64,000 nucleotides of DNA. Origin: Micromonospora sediminicola (GTDB taxonomy: Bacteria; Actinomycetota; Actinomycetes; Mycobacteriales; Micromonosporaceae). The DNA is taken from assembly GCF_900089585.1 (NCBI RefSeq), contig NZ_FLRH01000003.1, positions 2,990,501-3,054,500 of the forward strand, written 5' to 3'. The notes under the pieces were generated by a model. The model was not told where the DNA came from, searched no databases, and worked only from the letters and a program-made list of their open reading frames with translations. Below are positions 8,566 through 16,602 of this stretch, piece by piece. The position numbers were made by a program, and so were the translations under genes. The first letter of the stretch is position 1, and each line of letters begins with the position of its first letter.

Positions 8566-10092
8566 TCAGTTACCTCCGGTGGGCCTGGGTGAGGATGTTC
8601 CGGCCGTCTTCCCCGCCCGCGCTGACCAGCGTGCGGCCAGGGCCTCGGCCACGAGCGTCTGAACGGCAGGCCGGTCGATCTTGCCGGAGGTGGTCAGCGG
8701 CAGTCGTTCGGCGGTGACGGTCGCCGTAGGGATCATGTACGCCGGCAGGCGACGGGACGCCTCGGGGATGACCGATGCGGCGTCGCCGACGATCAGCGTG
8801 GCCAGCATCGGCTCACCGGAGGGTCCCGGTATCAGCACGTTGGCGACGTCCTGGACACCGGGGCAGTCCCGCAGTGCCGCGTCGATCTCCTCCAGTTCGA
8901 CGCGATAGCCGCGCACCTTGACCTGGTTGTCCAGCCGCCCGAGAAACTCGAGGACGCCGGGCTCGCACTCGCGGACGAGGTCGCCGGTCCGATACGTGCG
9001 CTGGCGCTCGCCGCCGACCTGGATCTCGCGGAAGCGCTCCGCGGTCAGCTCGGGCTGGTTGAGATAGCCGTCGGCCAGCACGCCGCCGACGTACAGTTCG
9101 CCGGCCGAACCCGGGACCACCGGGTGGCCGGCGTCGTCCAGGATCCACAGCCGCCGGCCGGGCACGGCCGAACCGATCGGCAGACCGCCGCCCGTGGCCG
9201 GTAGTGGGTCGTTCCCGGCGAGCCGGAACGCCGTGGCCGTCACCACGCACTCCGTGGGCCCGTAGCCGTTGACCAGGTCGATGCCGCGGAACGGACTGTC
9301 GCGGTACCGATGGACATCGGCGAGCGACGCGGCCTCCCCGCCGATCACCATCAGCCGCAGCGTTCGAAGGTCGGACGCACTGATCAGCGCCGCGTCCGCC
9401 AGCAGCGCCCGCCAGTACGCCGTCGGCAGCTGGAGGACCGTGATGCCGTGCTCCGCGACGAGCCGCCCGAGGGCCGCGGCATGAGGCAGTTCGCGGGGCC
9501 GGATCACCACCGTGCCCCCCGCCAACCAGGTCGGCCAGATCTCCTCCTGAGCGACGTCGAAGCTGAGCGACGCGAACTGCAGCACCCGGTCGCCAGGCGT
9601 CAGCCCGAAGAGATCGGCGGCAGCGGCGGCGTGCCGGGCCGCGGCGGCGTGCCCGACGATGACGGCCTTGGGACGACCGGCAGAGCCGGATGTGTAGATC
9701 GCGTACGCCGGAGCGTCCGGGCGTGCCCCGGCTGGCGCGGCTCCGGTCGTGGCGACGAGGTCGGGGGAGACCACCAACCGGCATCCGGCGTCGCGCATGG
9801 CCTCGGCACGCCGGGCGTCGGGATGGGCCGCGTCGAGCGGTACCGCGCAGGCGCCGGCGCGCATCGTCGCGGCCAGCGCGAGCACCGCCCCAGCAGATCC
9901 GTCCGCCATGACGGCCGCGCTGTCGCCGGGTGCCAGCCCGGCCTCCGTCAGTGCCGAGGCGAGCGCGTCGACACGGGCGTCGAGTTCGGCGTACGAGAGC
10001 CGGACCGCCTCTCCGATCAGGGCCGGACGGCCGGGCCATGCGGCGGCGCCGTGGCGTAGCACGTCATCCAACGTCTCGTGCGGGTACTCCAC
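8566..10092 (-). CDS. Free-standing NRPS-type adenylation enzyme
   Basis: This single-domain amino acid-activating enzyme (508 residues) has YTSGSAGRPKA, NGYGPTE, YRTGDLV, VKVRGYRVE and the A10 lysine (TSGKIDR). It ends shortly after A10 with no carrier domain, so it must load a PCP in trans or release an aminoacyl adenylate. Pocket residues read D-V-E-Q-V-G-G-V-T. Glu at the third position is typical of A domains for basic amino acids (Lys, Orn), a weak hint that fits the guanidino methyltransferase nearby. The start is GTG 10092 because GAGGAG lies about 9 bases upstream; the frame stays open to 10272, but that extension does not look like the family. It converges on the NRPS operon. Confidence 0.9.
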   Translation of the reverse strand: MEYPHETLDDVLRHGAAAWPGRPALIGEAVRLSYAELDARVDALASALTEAGLAPGDSAAVMADGSAGAVLALAATMRAGACAVPLDAAHPDARRAEAMRDAGCRLVVSPDLVATTGAAPAGARPDAPAYAIYTSGSAGRPKAVIVGHAAAARHAAAAADLFGLTPGDRVLQFASLSFDVAQEEIWPTWLAGGTVVIRPRELPHAAALGRLVAEHGITVLQLPTAYWRALLADAALISASDLRTLRLMVIGGEAASLADVHRYRDSPFRGIDLVNGYGPTECVVTATAFRLAGNDPLPATGGGLPIGSAVPGRRLWILDDAGHPVVPGSAGELYVGGVLADGYLNQPELTAERFREIQVGGERQRTYRTGDLVRECEPGVLEFLGRLDNQVKVRGYRVELEEIDAALRDCPGVQDVANVLIPGPSGEPMLATLIVGDAASVIPEASRRLPAYMIPTATVTAERLPLTTSGKIDRPAVQTLVAEALAARWSARAGKTAGTSSPRPTGGN

Positions 10093-10502
10093 GATGCACC
10101 GCTCCTCAGGTCCGCCAGGTGCACGGCAGGGCACCCCGGCCGAGGCGCCCTCGTCGTCGTGCTGATCGCCGAGAGGGTACCCGCTCAGCTGTGCGTTGAG
10201 GTTGAGGACATCGATCCGGTTGCCCAACGGGTCGGCACATGGCCGGCGGTTGCCCGGGACGCCGCCACTCACCGCGGGACGACGTCCACTTCGGTCGGTA
10301 AGCGTAGTCGCGAACGGATGTGACGAGCGACGCTCGCCGACTGGGCGCTACGCCGAGCATACGGCGCTCCACAGCGGACACCGATAGCGCCTGACGATCC
10401 TCGAAGGTGTCGACAGCGACCGCGCCGTTCCCTACACTCAGCCGGTGGAGCGCTGTCAATGAGAGTTGGCGACGCAGTCACCAAATCCGAAAAGGGCTGA
10501 TT

Positions 10503-11915
10503 TTGACTGACGCGGGGCTGGCAGTAACTGCTCTTCATTCGCTCCTGGGCGATCGCATTCTCGGGCCGGACAGCAAGTCGTACGATGAGCATAGGCGTGT
10601 CTGGAACGCGGTGCACGATCGGCGCCCAGCGCTAATTGCCCGGTGCGTCAATGCGGTCGAAGTCTCATCCGTTCTGCGTTACGCGCGGTCTGCCGGTCTC
10701 GCCGTCACCGTGCGCGGGGGCGGCCACAACGTCGCGGGTAGGGCTGTCTCGGACGCCTCGGTGATGATCGATCTGTCGCTGATGCGCGGTGTCTCGGTCG
10801 ATCCGTCGGCTCGGTCGGCGAGGGCGCAGGGTGGATGCCTGCTGCGGGATCTCGATGCCGCCACCACCCCCCATGGTCTCGCGTGTCCGGCCGGGGTGGT
10901 CTCACACACCGGCCTGGGTGGACTCGCGTTGGGGGGCGGGTACGGCTGGCTCGCTCGCCGATGGGGCCTCACCTGCGACCACATCCTGGCTGCCGAAGTC
11001 GTGCTTGCGGACGGTTCGATAGTCGAGGCCACCGAGAGCGCGCACAGCGAGCTGCTGTGGGCACTGCGAGGTGGCGGTGGCAACTTCGGCGTCGTCACTC
11101 GCTTCACACTTCGCCTCCGTCCGGTCGGTCCGGTCGTCCATCGCACCGGGGTCTATTCGATGGGCGACGGTGTCGATGCGCTGGCCGCCTATCGTGAGTT
11201 CGCCGAACAGCAGTCGGCGGAGTTGCACACAGTCGGGGCCTTCAAGATCGCCTCGGAGCAGGACTGGATCCCCGCGAAGCTCCGGGGCCGACCCACGTTG
11301 CACTTGACCGCGGCCTGGTTCGGTGACCCAGGTGACGGAGACGACGCTGTCAGACCGTTGTTCGACAAGTTCGCCCCGGCGGGGAGGCTGGAGCGGGTGC
11401 TCTCCTTCTCCGACCTCCAAGCCCTCGGCGACCACAGTGAGCCGCATGGGCATCGCTATTTCACCAAGTCCTGCTATCTCGGTGAGATCAGCCCCGCTGT
11501 CGCCGAGGCGATGGTCCGTAACGCCGAGGAGATCCGCTCCCCGCGGTCCTGCGTTGATTTCGAATACCTGGGCGGCGCGATCACGGACGTTCCGGATGAG
11601 GATTCGGCCTTTCCGTGGCGGGCGGCACCGTACATGTACACCGCCTCCGCGCACTGGACGGATCCCAACGCCGACGACGAAGAAGCGGCCTGGTCCCGCC
11701 GCAGCATCGCGAGGCTCGACAAATGGCACTACGGCGGTTCCTATGTCAATTACGTGCAGGACCAGCCGAGTTCCGGTTCGATCGACATATATGGTGCCGA
11801 CCGTTACCGGAGGCTCGCTGAGATCAAGAGGCGTTACGACCCGGACAACCTGCTGCGGCACAACCAGAACATCGCACCGGAGCGCTCGCTCGCCGAAGAT
11901 CAGCAGATTGCCTAA
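10503..11915 (+). CDS. FAD-linked oxidase, berberine-bridge type
   Basis: This flavoprotein (470 residues) has an N-terminal PCMH FAD-binding domain with TVRGGGHNVAG, whose His75 is the usual covalent FAD anchor, and GGLALGGGYGWL. The C-terminal BBE segment contains YRRLAEIKRRYDPDNLLR. The position of the second, cysteinyl FAD link of bicovalent members holds Val, so attachment should be through His only. I prefer the TTG start because AAAGGG lies 6 bases upstream and the protein then begins at the family's normal N-terminus; GTG 10407 is the longer alternative. No signal peptide is seen. It lies next to the peptide genes and could oxidise the peptide or a precursor, but no sequence feature ties it to them. 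Confidence 0.88.
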   Translation: MTDAGLAVTALHSLLGDRILGPDSKSYDEHRRVWNAVHDRRPALIARCVNAVEVSSVLRYARSAGLAVTVRGGGHNVAGRAVSDASVMIDLSLMRGVSVDPSARSARAQGGCLLRDLDAATTPHGLACPAGVVSHTGLGGLALGGGYGWLARRWGLTCDHILAAEVVLADGSIVEATESAHSELLWALRGGGGNFGVVTRFTLRLRPVGPVVHRTGVYSMGDGVDALAAYREFAEQQSAELHTVGAFKIASEQDWIPAKLRGRPTLHLTAAWFGDPGDGDDAVRPLFDKFAPAGRLERVLSFSDLQALGDHSEPHGHRYFTKSCYLGEISPAVAEAMVRNAEEIRSPRSCVDFEYLGGAITDVPDEDSAFPWRAAPYMYTASAHWTDPNADDEEAAWSRRSIARLDKWHYGGSYVNYVQDQPSSGSIDIYGADRYRRLAEIKRRYDPDNLLRHNQNIAPERSLAEDQQIA

Positions 11916-12261
11916 GTCCTGCTCTGGAGTTCCCCCCCGGCTGGTGGGGCGTGCCAGGCGGTTTCGTATCCCGGCGGATGAGCGTCAGGCATGCACCTGC
12001 GGGTCCGGATCCGTCCGGGACCTTCGATGGTCTCGATGACCACTGCTGAACGTCGGCCCGACGACGTCCCCACCGGCGAAGCCCGGGTCGACGAGGCCCT
12101 GCGGCTGCTCTCCGGCGTGCCGGTCGAACTCGATGTGCCGGGACGTGCGGACGGATGCGGGTGGGCCCTCATGCCGCGAAGCGCTCGTCACCCACGTGCT
12201 GTCGGCGCCGTTCGCCAGCGTCCGATGTGCCGATGAGCGGATCCCCGACTAGCGTGCGCAT
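11916..12261. other. Gene-free stretch with a possible small relic
   Basis: No convincing gene is present. A 246-base plus-strand frame (11991-12236) contains DDVPTGEARVDEALRLLSGVPV, which has the flavour of a short actinobacterial protein, but the homology-like part ends abruptly and no ribosome site precedes it. It may be a decayed fragment. No strong hairpin or promoter was recognised. Confidence 0.3.
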
Positions 12262-12732
12262 GTGGCCGAGTCCTTGGACCTCTCAAGTCCGGCTTCGCGT
12301 CGGGAGGCGCTCCGGATGGTTGACGTCGATGATCCTGGCCCTCACCACGCGATGCTCCGCGAGATCTTCGACCGCGAAAGGGCGTGGCGCGAAGGCCCGG
12401 ACGAGGGCGAGGGCGACGAGTACGAGCAGATATACGTGACGGCCCTTCTGCTGTTCCTTGTCGGCGATCCCACGGACTCGCCCCGCCTGTATGGGGCGAA
12501 GTTCCGCACTGGCGACATGGACCTCGGCGTCGGCTTCGACGCCCAGGCCATCTTCGGAGCGGGCCGGGGCGACACGCTTCAGTGGCTCCTGACGAACGGC
12601 TACACCGACGAGCACGCGCGTCTGTCTGAGTGGTTGTCGCAGTCGGGAGACCCGAAGATCGACGATTGGGCTCGACACAAGCGCGCCTACTTCTACTCAC
12701 CGGACGGCATGCTGCTCCTGGATCCGCTCTAG
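12262..12732 (+). CDS. Hypothetical acidic protein
   Basis: I do not recognise this 156-residue protein. It is soluble-looking, acidic near the middle (DEGEGDEYEQIY), has no signal peptide and only one short hydrophobic run (VTALLLFLVG). It carries an aromatic C-terminal half (WLLTNGY, WLSQSGD, AYFYSPDGMLLLDPL). The start is a GTG with no good ribosome site; an ATG at 12316 is possible. Codon use is typical of the neighbourhood. It stands alone between the oxidase and the TetR gene. Confidence 0.6.
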   Translation: MAESLDLSSPASRREALRMVDVDDPGPHHAMLREIFDRERAWREGPDEGEGDEYEQIYVTALLLFLVGDPTDSPRLYGAKFRTGDMDLGVGFDAQAIFGAGRGDTLQWLLTNGYTDEHARLSEWLSQSGDPKIDDWARHKRAYFYSPDGMLLLDPL

Positions 12733-12857
12733 GCGAGCCCTGGCAAGCAGGGCCCGTCCGCTCGTGCCGCGTAGCGAGTGGACCTGCACCCTGGTGCCGG
12801 CGCTTCGGTCCTGAAGGCCGATGGGTGATCCGGTTCGACGTCGAGCGCTGGTACGTC

Positions 12858-13463
12858 TCAGCGAAGAGCGGCCGTGGCCTGGGCGACCAGCCAGCGTTCC
12901 GCCTGCTCGTAGGTCCACCCGTTGTCGTCGAGCAGGGTGAAGTAACCGGAGTATCCGAAGTAGAACCAGAGGATGTCGGTCGCCTCCGCGACTGTTGTTC
13001 CCGCCCTCAAGCCGCCGACGTCGCGGAGTCGCACGGCGACGGCTTCGACGGCGTCGCGGTAGCGTCCGGTGGCCACCCGCAGGCTGTCGGCGACCTCGGC
13101 GTGGTGCGGCGCGGTCGTCAGCATCAGCCGCATGATGTCGCCGTACGTCTCGCGCATGGCCCGAACCGTAGCTGCCGTGTCCCGCAGGATCTCGTCCGGG
13201 TCGGTGAGCGTCTCCTGCCGGGAGAGGGTCTGCGCCACGATCGGCGCCTGGCTCCACAGGTCGACGAGCGTCCGGACCAGCCCCTGCTTGCCGCCGGTCA
13301 CCGCGTAGACCGTGGCCGGTGCGACGCGGGCCTCCGCGGCGATGTCCTCGATCTTCGTGGCGAAGTAGCCGTTGCGGGCGAAGAGTGAGCGCGCCGCCTC
13401 GATGATGGCGGCGCGGGTGGCCGCGGCGTACTCGGCCCGACGGCTCCTCGGTGCTTCGGTCAT
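12858..13463 (-). CDS. TetR-family transcriptional regulator
   Basis: This 201-residue regulator has an N-terminal TetR helix-turn-helix (about residues 15-60: AAIIEAARSLFARNGYFATKI, then DIAAEARVAPATVYAV) and a mostly helical ligand-binding C-terminal part ending FYFGYSGYFTLLDDNGW. It is divergent from an FAD oxidase; the 70-base gap contains a near-perfect operator (13490-13512). It is inferred to repress the oxidase and probably itself until a small ligand, perhaps the oxidase substrate, binds. Confidence 0.92.
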   Translation of the reverse strand: MTEAPRSRRAEYAAATRAAIIEAARSLFARNGYFATKIEDIAAEARVAPATVYAVTGGKQGLVRTLVDLWSQAPIVAQTLSRQETLTDPDEILRDTAATVRAMRETYGDIMRLMLTTAPHHAEVADSLRVATGRYRDAVEAVAVRLRDVGGLRAGTTVAEATDILWFYFGYSGYFTLLDDNGWTYEQAERWLVAQATAALR

Positions 13464-13489
13464 GGTCGTGTGAGCATAGCCTCCGCCAT

Positions 13490-13512
13490 TCGTCAGAGTT
13501 GGTCTCTGACGA
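13490..13512. promoter_or_regulatory. TetR operator palindrome
   Basis: A perfect 9-bp inverted repeat, TCGTCAGAG-TTGGT-CTCTGACGA, lies in the divergent intergenic region. It covers the -35 box of the oxidase promoter, the expected place for a TetR repressor site. Confidence 0.75.
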
Positions 13513-13534
13513 GTGAGTGGCTACTCTGATCAAA
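13499..13534 (+). promoter_or_regulatory. Promoter for the FAD oxidase, apparently leaderless
   Basis: TTGGTC, a 17-base spacer and TACTCT are followed after 6 bases by ATG 13534. This spacing puts transcription start at or beside the A of the start codon, so the mRNA should lack a leader. The absence of a Shine-Dalgarno sequence agrees. Confidence 0.6.
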
Positions 13535-14802
13535 TGGGTGACATGCTGACGTCCGGCACGGAGTACGAAGCAGCGCGGACGATCTGGAACGGTGCGGTGA
13601 CCAGACGTCCGCTCGCCGTCCTTCGGTGCGCCACCACGGCTGACGTCCAGGCCGGGGTGCGGACCGCCCGGGAGAAGGGCCTCCCGCTGTCGGTGCGCGG
13701 CGGCGGGCACGACTGGGCCGGTCGCGCGCTGACCGACGGCGGGCTGACGCTGGACCTGAGCCCGATGCGGCGGGTGAGCGTGGACCCGGAAACCGCGGTC
13801 GCCACCGTGGCCGGCGGTGCCACGTCGGCCGACGTGGCCGCGGCCGCGCAGCGGGCCGGTCTGGTCGCGGTCACCGGGACGGCCGGTTCGGTCGGCATGG
13901 CCGGCCTGACGCTCGGCGGTGGGTACGGTCCACTGAGCGGCCGGTTCGGCCTTGCCGCCGACAACCTGCTGTCGGCCGACGTGGTGCTCGCCGACGGCAC
14001 GTCGGTCACCGCGGACGAGGAGCGCGACCCCGAGTTGCTCTGGGCCCTGCGCGGCGGAGGCGGCAACTTCGGCGTCGTCACCTCGATGCGGATCCGGCTG
14101 CACGCGGTGCCGACGATCCTGGCCGGGATGATCATGTTCGGCTCCGACGTGCTGCCGGAGCTGGAGGAGTCGCTGCTACGCGGGCCGGACGAGCTGACCG
14201 TGCAGGCCGGCTTCATCACCGCCCCGACCGGTGGGTCGGCGCTGTTCGTCGCGCCGACCTGGTGCGGTGAGCCCGAGGCCGGGACCAAGGTGCTCCAGCG
14301 GCTCACCGAGCTCGGCGAGCCGCTGACGGCGCAGTTCGGCCCGACCACGATGCCCGACCAGCTCGCACAGATCGACGCGATGTTCCCGGCGGGTCGCCAC
14401 GTCGAGATCGGGGCGCGCACGGTGACCGGACTCGACCGTACGGTCCAGGAGATCCTGCTCGACGCCGCCGACGCCAAGACCTCGCCGCTGTCGGCGATCT
14501 CGCTGCACAGCCTCCACGGCGCGGCCGCTCGCGTCCCCGCCGACGCCACCGCGTTCCGCAACCGGACGCCGCACCTGATGGTCGAGACCATCGCGGTGTG
14601 GGAACCCGGAGACCCCGCCGAGGATCGGCACCGGGCCTGGGTCCGGAAGACCGACCGGCTTCCGGGCGGCTATCCCAACCTGCTCGGTCCGGGCGACGCC
14701 GAGCGCACCGCCGCAGCCTTCGGGCCGAACGCCGAGCGCCTGCTCTCCGCCAAGAAGCGGTACGACCCCGAACTGGTGTTCCACGCCCCGGGAAGGCTCT
14801 GA
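13534..14802 (+). CDS. FAD-linked oxidase under TetR control
   Basis: This 422-residue flavoprotein is related to the oxidase at 10.5 kb but not a close duplicate. PCMH-type FAD domain motifs are SVRGGGHDWAGRAL (covalent-FAD His59), GLTLGGGYGPLSGRFGLAADN and LRGGGGNFGVVTSM. The C-terminus ends in KKRYDPELVF. The second FAD-linking Cys is absent (Ala). The ATG start is favoured by the leaderless promoter; GTG 13513 is in frame but directly abuts the operator. The adjoining TetR and downstream MerR genes suggest an inducible oxidative detoxification role rather than a biosynthetic one. Confidence 0.88.
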   Translation: MGDMLTSGTEYEAARTIWNGAVTRRPLAVLRCATTADVQAGVRTAREKGLPLSVRGGGHDWAGRALTDGGLTLDLSPMRRVSVDPETAVATVAGGATSADVAAAAQRAGLVAVTGTAGSVGMAGLTLGGGYGPLSGRFGLAADNLLSADVVLADGTSVTADEERDPELLWALRGGGGNFGVVTSMRIRLHAVPTILAGMIMFGSDVLPELEESLLRGPDELTVQAGFITAPTGGSALFVAPTWCGEPEAGTKVLQRLTELGEPLTAQFGPTTMPDQLAQIDAMFPAGRHVEIGARTVTGLDRTVQEILLDAADAKTSPLSAISLHSLHGAAARVPADATAFRNRTPHLMVETIAVWEPGDPAEDRHRAWVRKTDRLPGGYPNLLGPGDAERTAAAFGPNAERLLSAKKRYDPELVFHAPGRL

Positions 14803-14842
14803 CGGCCGGCGCCGAGGATCCACCATCGAACGGAGGTGCGCA

Positions 14843-15574
14843 GTGGGCTGGAGCACCCGGGAGATCGCCCAACTCGCCGGCACCACGCTGCGGGCGGTAC
14901 GCCACTACCACGACATCGGGCTGCTGACCGAACCACCCCGGCGCACCAACGGCTACAAGCAGTACGGGGTTGCCCACCTCGTCCGGATCCTGCGCATCAG
15001 GCGCCTGACGGAGTTGGGTTTCTCGCTGTCGCAGATCGCGACCATGCAGGACACCGACAATCAGCCCGTGGAGGCCCTGCGCACCCTCGACGCCGAGCTC
15101 GCGACCACCATCGAACGGCTCCAGCGGGCCCGCCTCGAACTCGGCGTCATCCTGCGACAGCCCACACCGGCGGAACTGCCACCCGGTGTCGTCACACCCG
15201 ATGTCGTGTCGACGATGCCGCCGGCCGACCGTTCGTTCGTCGTCGTGCTGACCCGCGTGCTCGGCGCCGACACCATGCGGGCCTGGGGGGACATGCTGCG
15301 CAAGCCCGTCACCGACCCGGTGGCCGAGCGGTTCGACACCCTTCCCGCGGACGCCGACGCGCAGGCTCGCGCGGCCGTGGCCCGGGACCTGGCCCCCTAC
15401 GTGCGCACGCTGCTCGCGGAGAACCCCGGAGTGCGGATCACGAACGCCGGCACCCGGTACAGCGCACGCTACGTCGAACAAGCCGTCGGCAAGGCCCTGT
15501 CGGAGCTCTACAACCCGGCGCAGCTGGACGTCCTGCGGCGCACCCACCGCCTGCTGTCCGAACCGCGGGACTGA
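14843..15574 (+). CDS. MerR-family transcriptional regulator (intact)
   Basis: This 243-residue protein starts with a winged HTH (STREIAQLAGTTLRAVRHYH), the Tyr-rich MerR hinge (NGYKQYGVAHLVRIL) and a dimerisation helix (about 75-115). A longer effector domain follows with no Cys-rich metal loop, so a small organic ligand is more likely than a metal. GGAGG lies 7 bases before the GTG start. It follows the FAD oxidase by 40 bases and may be co-transcribed. Its hinge closely resembles the decayed MerR copy at 16.4-16.6 kb, making it a candidate reader of the MerR-type operators found between 16.3 and 18.3 kb. Confidence 0.92.
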   Translation: MGWSTREIAQLAGTTLRAVRHYHDIGLLTEPPRRTNGYKQYGVAHLVRILRIRRLTELGFSLSQIATMQDTDNQPVEALRTLDAELATTIERLQRARLELGVILRQPTPAELPPGVVTPDVVSTMPPADRSFVVVLTRVLGADTMRAWGDMLRKPVTDPVAERFDTLPADADAQARAAVARDLAPYVRTLLAENPGVRITNAGTRYSARYVEQAVGKALSELYNPAQLDVLRRTHRLLSEPRD

Positions 15575-15637
15575 TCGACGGCACCGACCGGCGCGCGGCG
15601 AGCGGGCCGGGGACGGGTGCCGGTGGACCGCACGTGG

Positions 15638-16315
15638 TCAGCGGCGGGCCGCGACGAGACGTCTGGTGCTGCGCCGGAAGCTCCACACGACGACCAGCGC
15701 GGCCAGTACGGTGAGCGGAGTGCCCATGACAACTCGGGCAAGGCCCAGCCCACCGGTGCTGTCGGCCAGGTAGAGCCACTGCTGGACCGCGAAGCGGGAC
15801 CCGAACACCGACGCCGCGGCGAGGGTCGCGACATCGTGTGCCACCCGTACGGCTCGGTCGGATCGCCATGCGTGCGTGCCGCCGTGCAGGGCGTTCCAGA
15901 TGACACCGGTCAGCGGCCGGCGAGCCAGCACCGACCCGGACGTGACGACGAATCCGGCCAGCGAGGCCCAGATCCCGATCACGAAGAAGTCTCGCGCGGA
16001 GCCGGTCCAGGCGACGATCCCGGCGGCCACCGCCACACCGAGCAGGCTGCCCACCGCCGAGACGAGACGCTCGCCGCGCAACCACCGCAGGATGAACAAC
16101 GCCAGCCCGGTCGCGACCGCGACACCGACAGCCACCGGCAGCGGCAGGAACGCGTCGGCCGTGACGAACACGATCACCGGGACCGTGGAGTAGACGAACC
16201 CGGCCGGGCCGCCCATCTGCCGCAGGACGGTGTCGGCGGGCTGGGCGGTGCCGTCGGGAGGAGTGGGCCCACGGTCCCGCTCCGACATCACATCTGGGTC
16301 GACCTCGTTCGGCAT
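15638..16315 (-). CDS. DUF3159 membrane protein
   Basis: This protein of about 225 residues has five or six hydrophobic segments: PVIVFVTADAFLPLPVAVGV, VSAVGSLLGVAVAAGIVAW, DFFVIGIWASLAGFVV and a C-terminal VVMGTPLTVLAALVVVW. It also has the DUF3159 features RRPLTGVIWNALHG and FGSRFAVQQWLYLAD. Its function is unknown; the family is actinobacterial. ATG 16315 lies just below a MerR-type promoter with almost no leader; ATG 16288 is the alternative. Confidence 0.8.
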   Translation of the reverse strand: MPNEVDPDVMSERDRGPTPPDGTAQPADTVLRQMGGPAGFVYSTVPVIVFVTADAFLPLPVAVGVAVATGLALFILRWLRGERLVSAVGSLLGVAVAAGIVAWTGSARDFFVIGIWASLAGFVVTSGSVLARRPLTGVIWNALHGGTHAWRSDRAVRVAHDVATLAAASVFGSRFAVQQWLYLADSTGGLGLARVVMGTPLTVLAALVVVWSFRRSTRRLVAARR

Positions 16316-16319
16316 TGGA

Positions 16320-16352
16320 CAATTAGCCGGTGTGCCGCAGCGGCACACTCAA
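16320..16352 (-). promoter_or_regulatory. MerR-type promoter/operator A (before the DUF3159 gene)
   Basis: Read on the minus strand, TTGAGT is followed by GTGCC-GCTGC-GGCAC and a -10-like TAATTG at a spacing of about 20 bases. The dyad (16330-16348) is a perfect 9-bp inverted repeat about a single central base. A long spacer filled by a dyad is the hallmark of MerR-activated promoters. Confidence 0.65.
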
Positions 16353-16378
16353 GCACGCGCGGCACGGTGTGTCCGACC

Positions 16379-16577
16379 TCACGACCGGCGGCGCGACCGC
16401 TGCCGCCGCTCGATGCCGGCCGCGAGTTCGACGTCGAGGGCGCGGAACGTCTGTTCCGCGCCCTCGACCGATTCCCACGCCACGGCGATGTCGCAAGCGA
16501 CACGCCCAGGTCCACCAGGCGACGGATCCGCAGCAGCCGGACGACATGCCGGATCCCGTACTGCTTGCCACTGCACA
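16379..16577 (-). pseudogene. MerR regulator remnant, HTH lost and frameshifted
   Basis: Minus-strand translation gives GKQYGIRHVVRLLRIRRLVDLGVSLA in one frame and then, in another frame, DIAVAWESVEGAEQTF and FRALDVELAAGIERRQR. Joined, these match the hinge and dimerisation helix of the intact MerR at 14.8 kb (YKQYGVAHLVRILRIRRL). The DNA-binding part that should precede GKQYG is missing, because the promoter abuts that point, and the effector domain is gone. The frameshift is near 16500. No functional protein can be made. Confidence 0.75.
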
Positions 16578-16600
16578 CCGTGCCCCAAGGGCACGGTCAA
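16570..16600 (-). promoter_or_regulatory. MerR-type promoter/operator B (before the MerR remnant)
   Basis: On the minus strand this reads TTGACC, then GTGCC-CTTGG-GGCAC inside a 19-base spacer, then TGCAGT. The dyad occupies 16578-16596 (8-bp arms, 3-base centre). Its offset to the -35 box is identical to that in sites A and C. It was probably the autoregulated promoter of the now broken MerR gene. Confidence 0.65.
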
Positions 16601-16602
16601 CG

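Noticed and set aside
10093..10272. 60-residue N-terminal extension of the free-standing adenylation enzyme
   Set aside because: The extension has no similarity to A domains, and GTG 10092 has a strong Shine-Dalgarno at the family's normal start.
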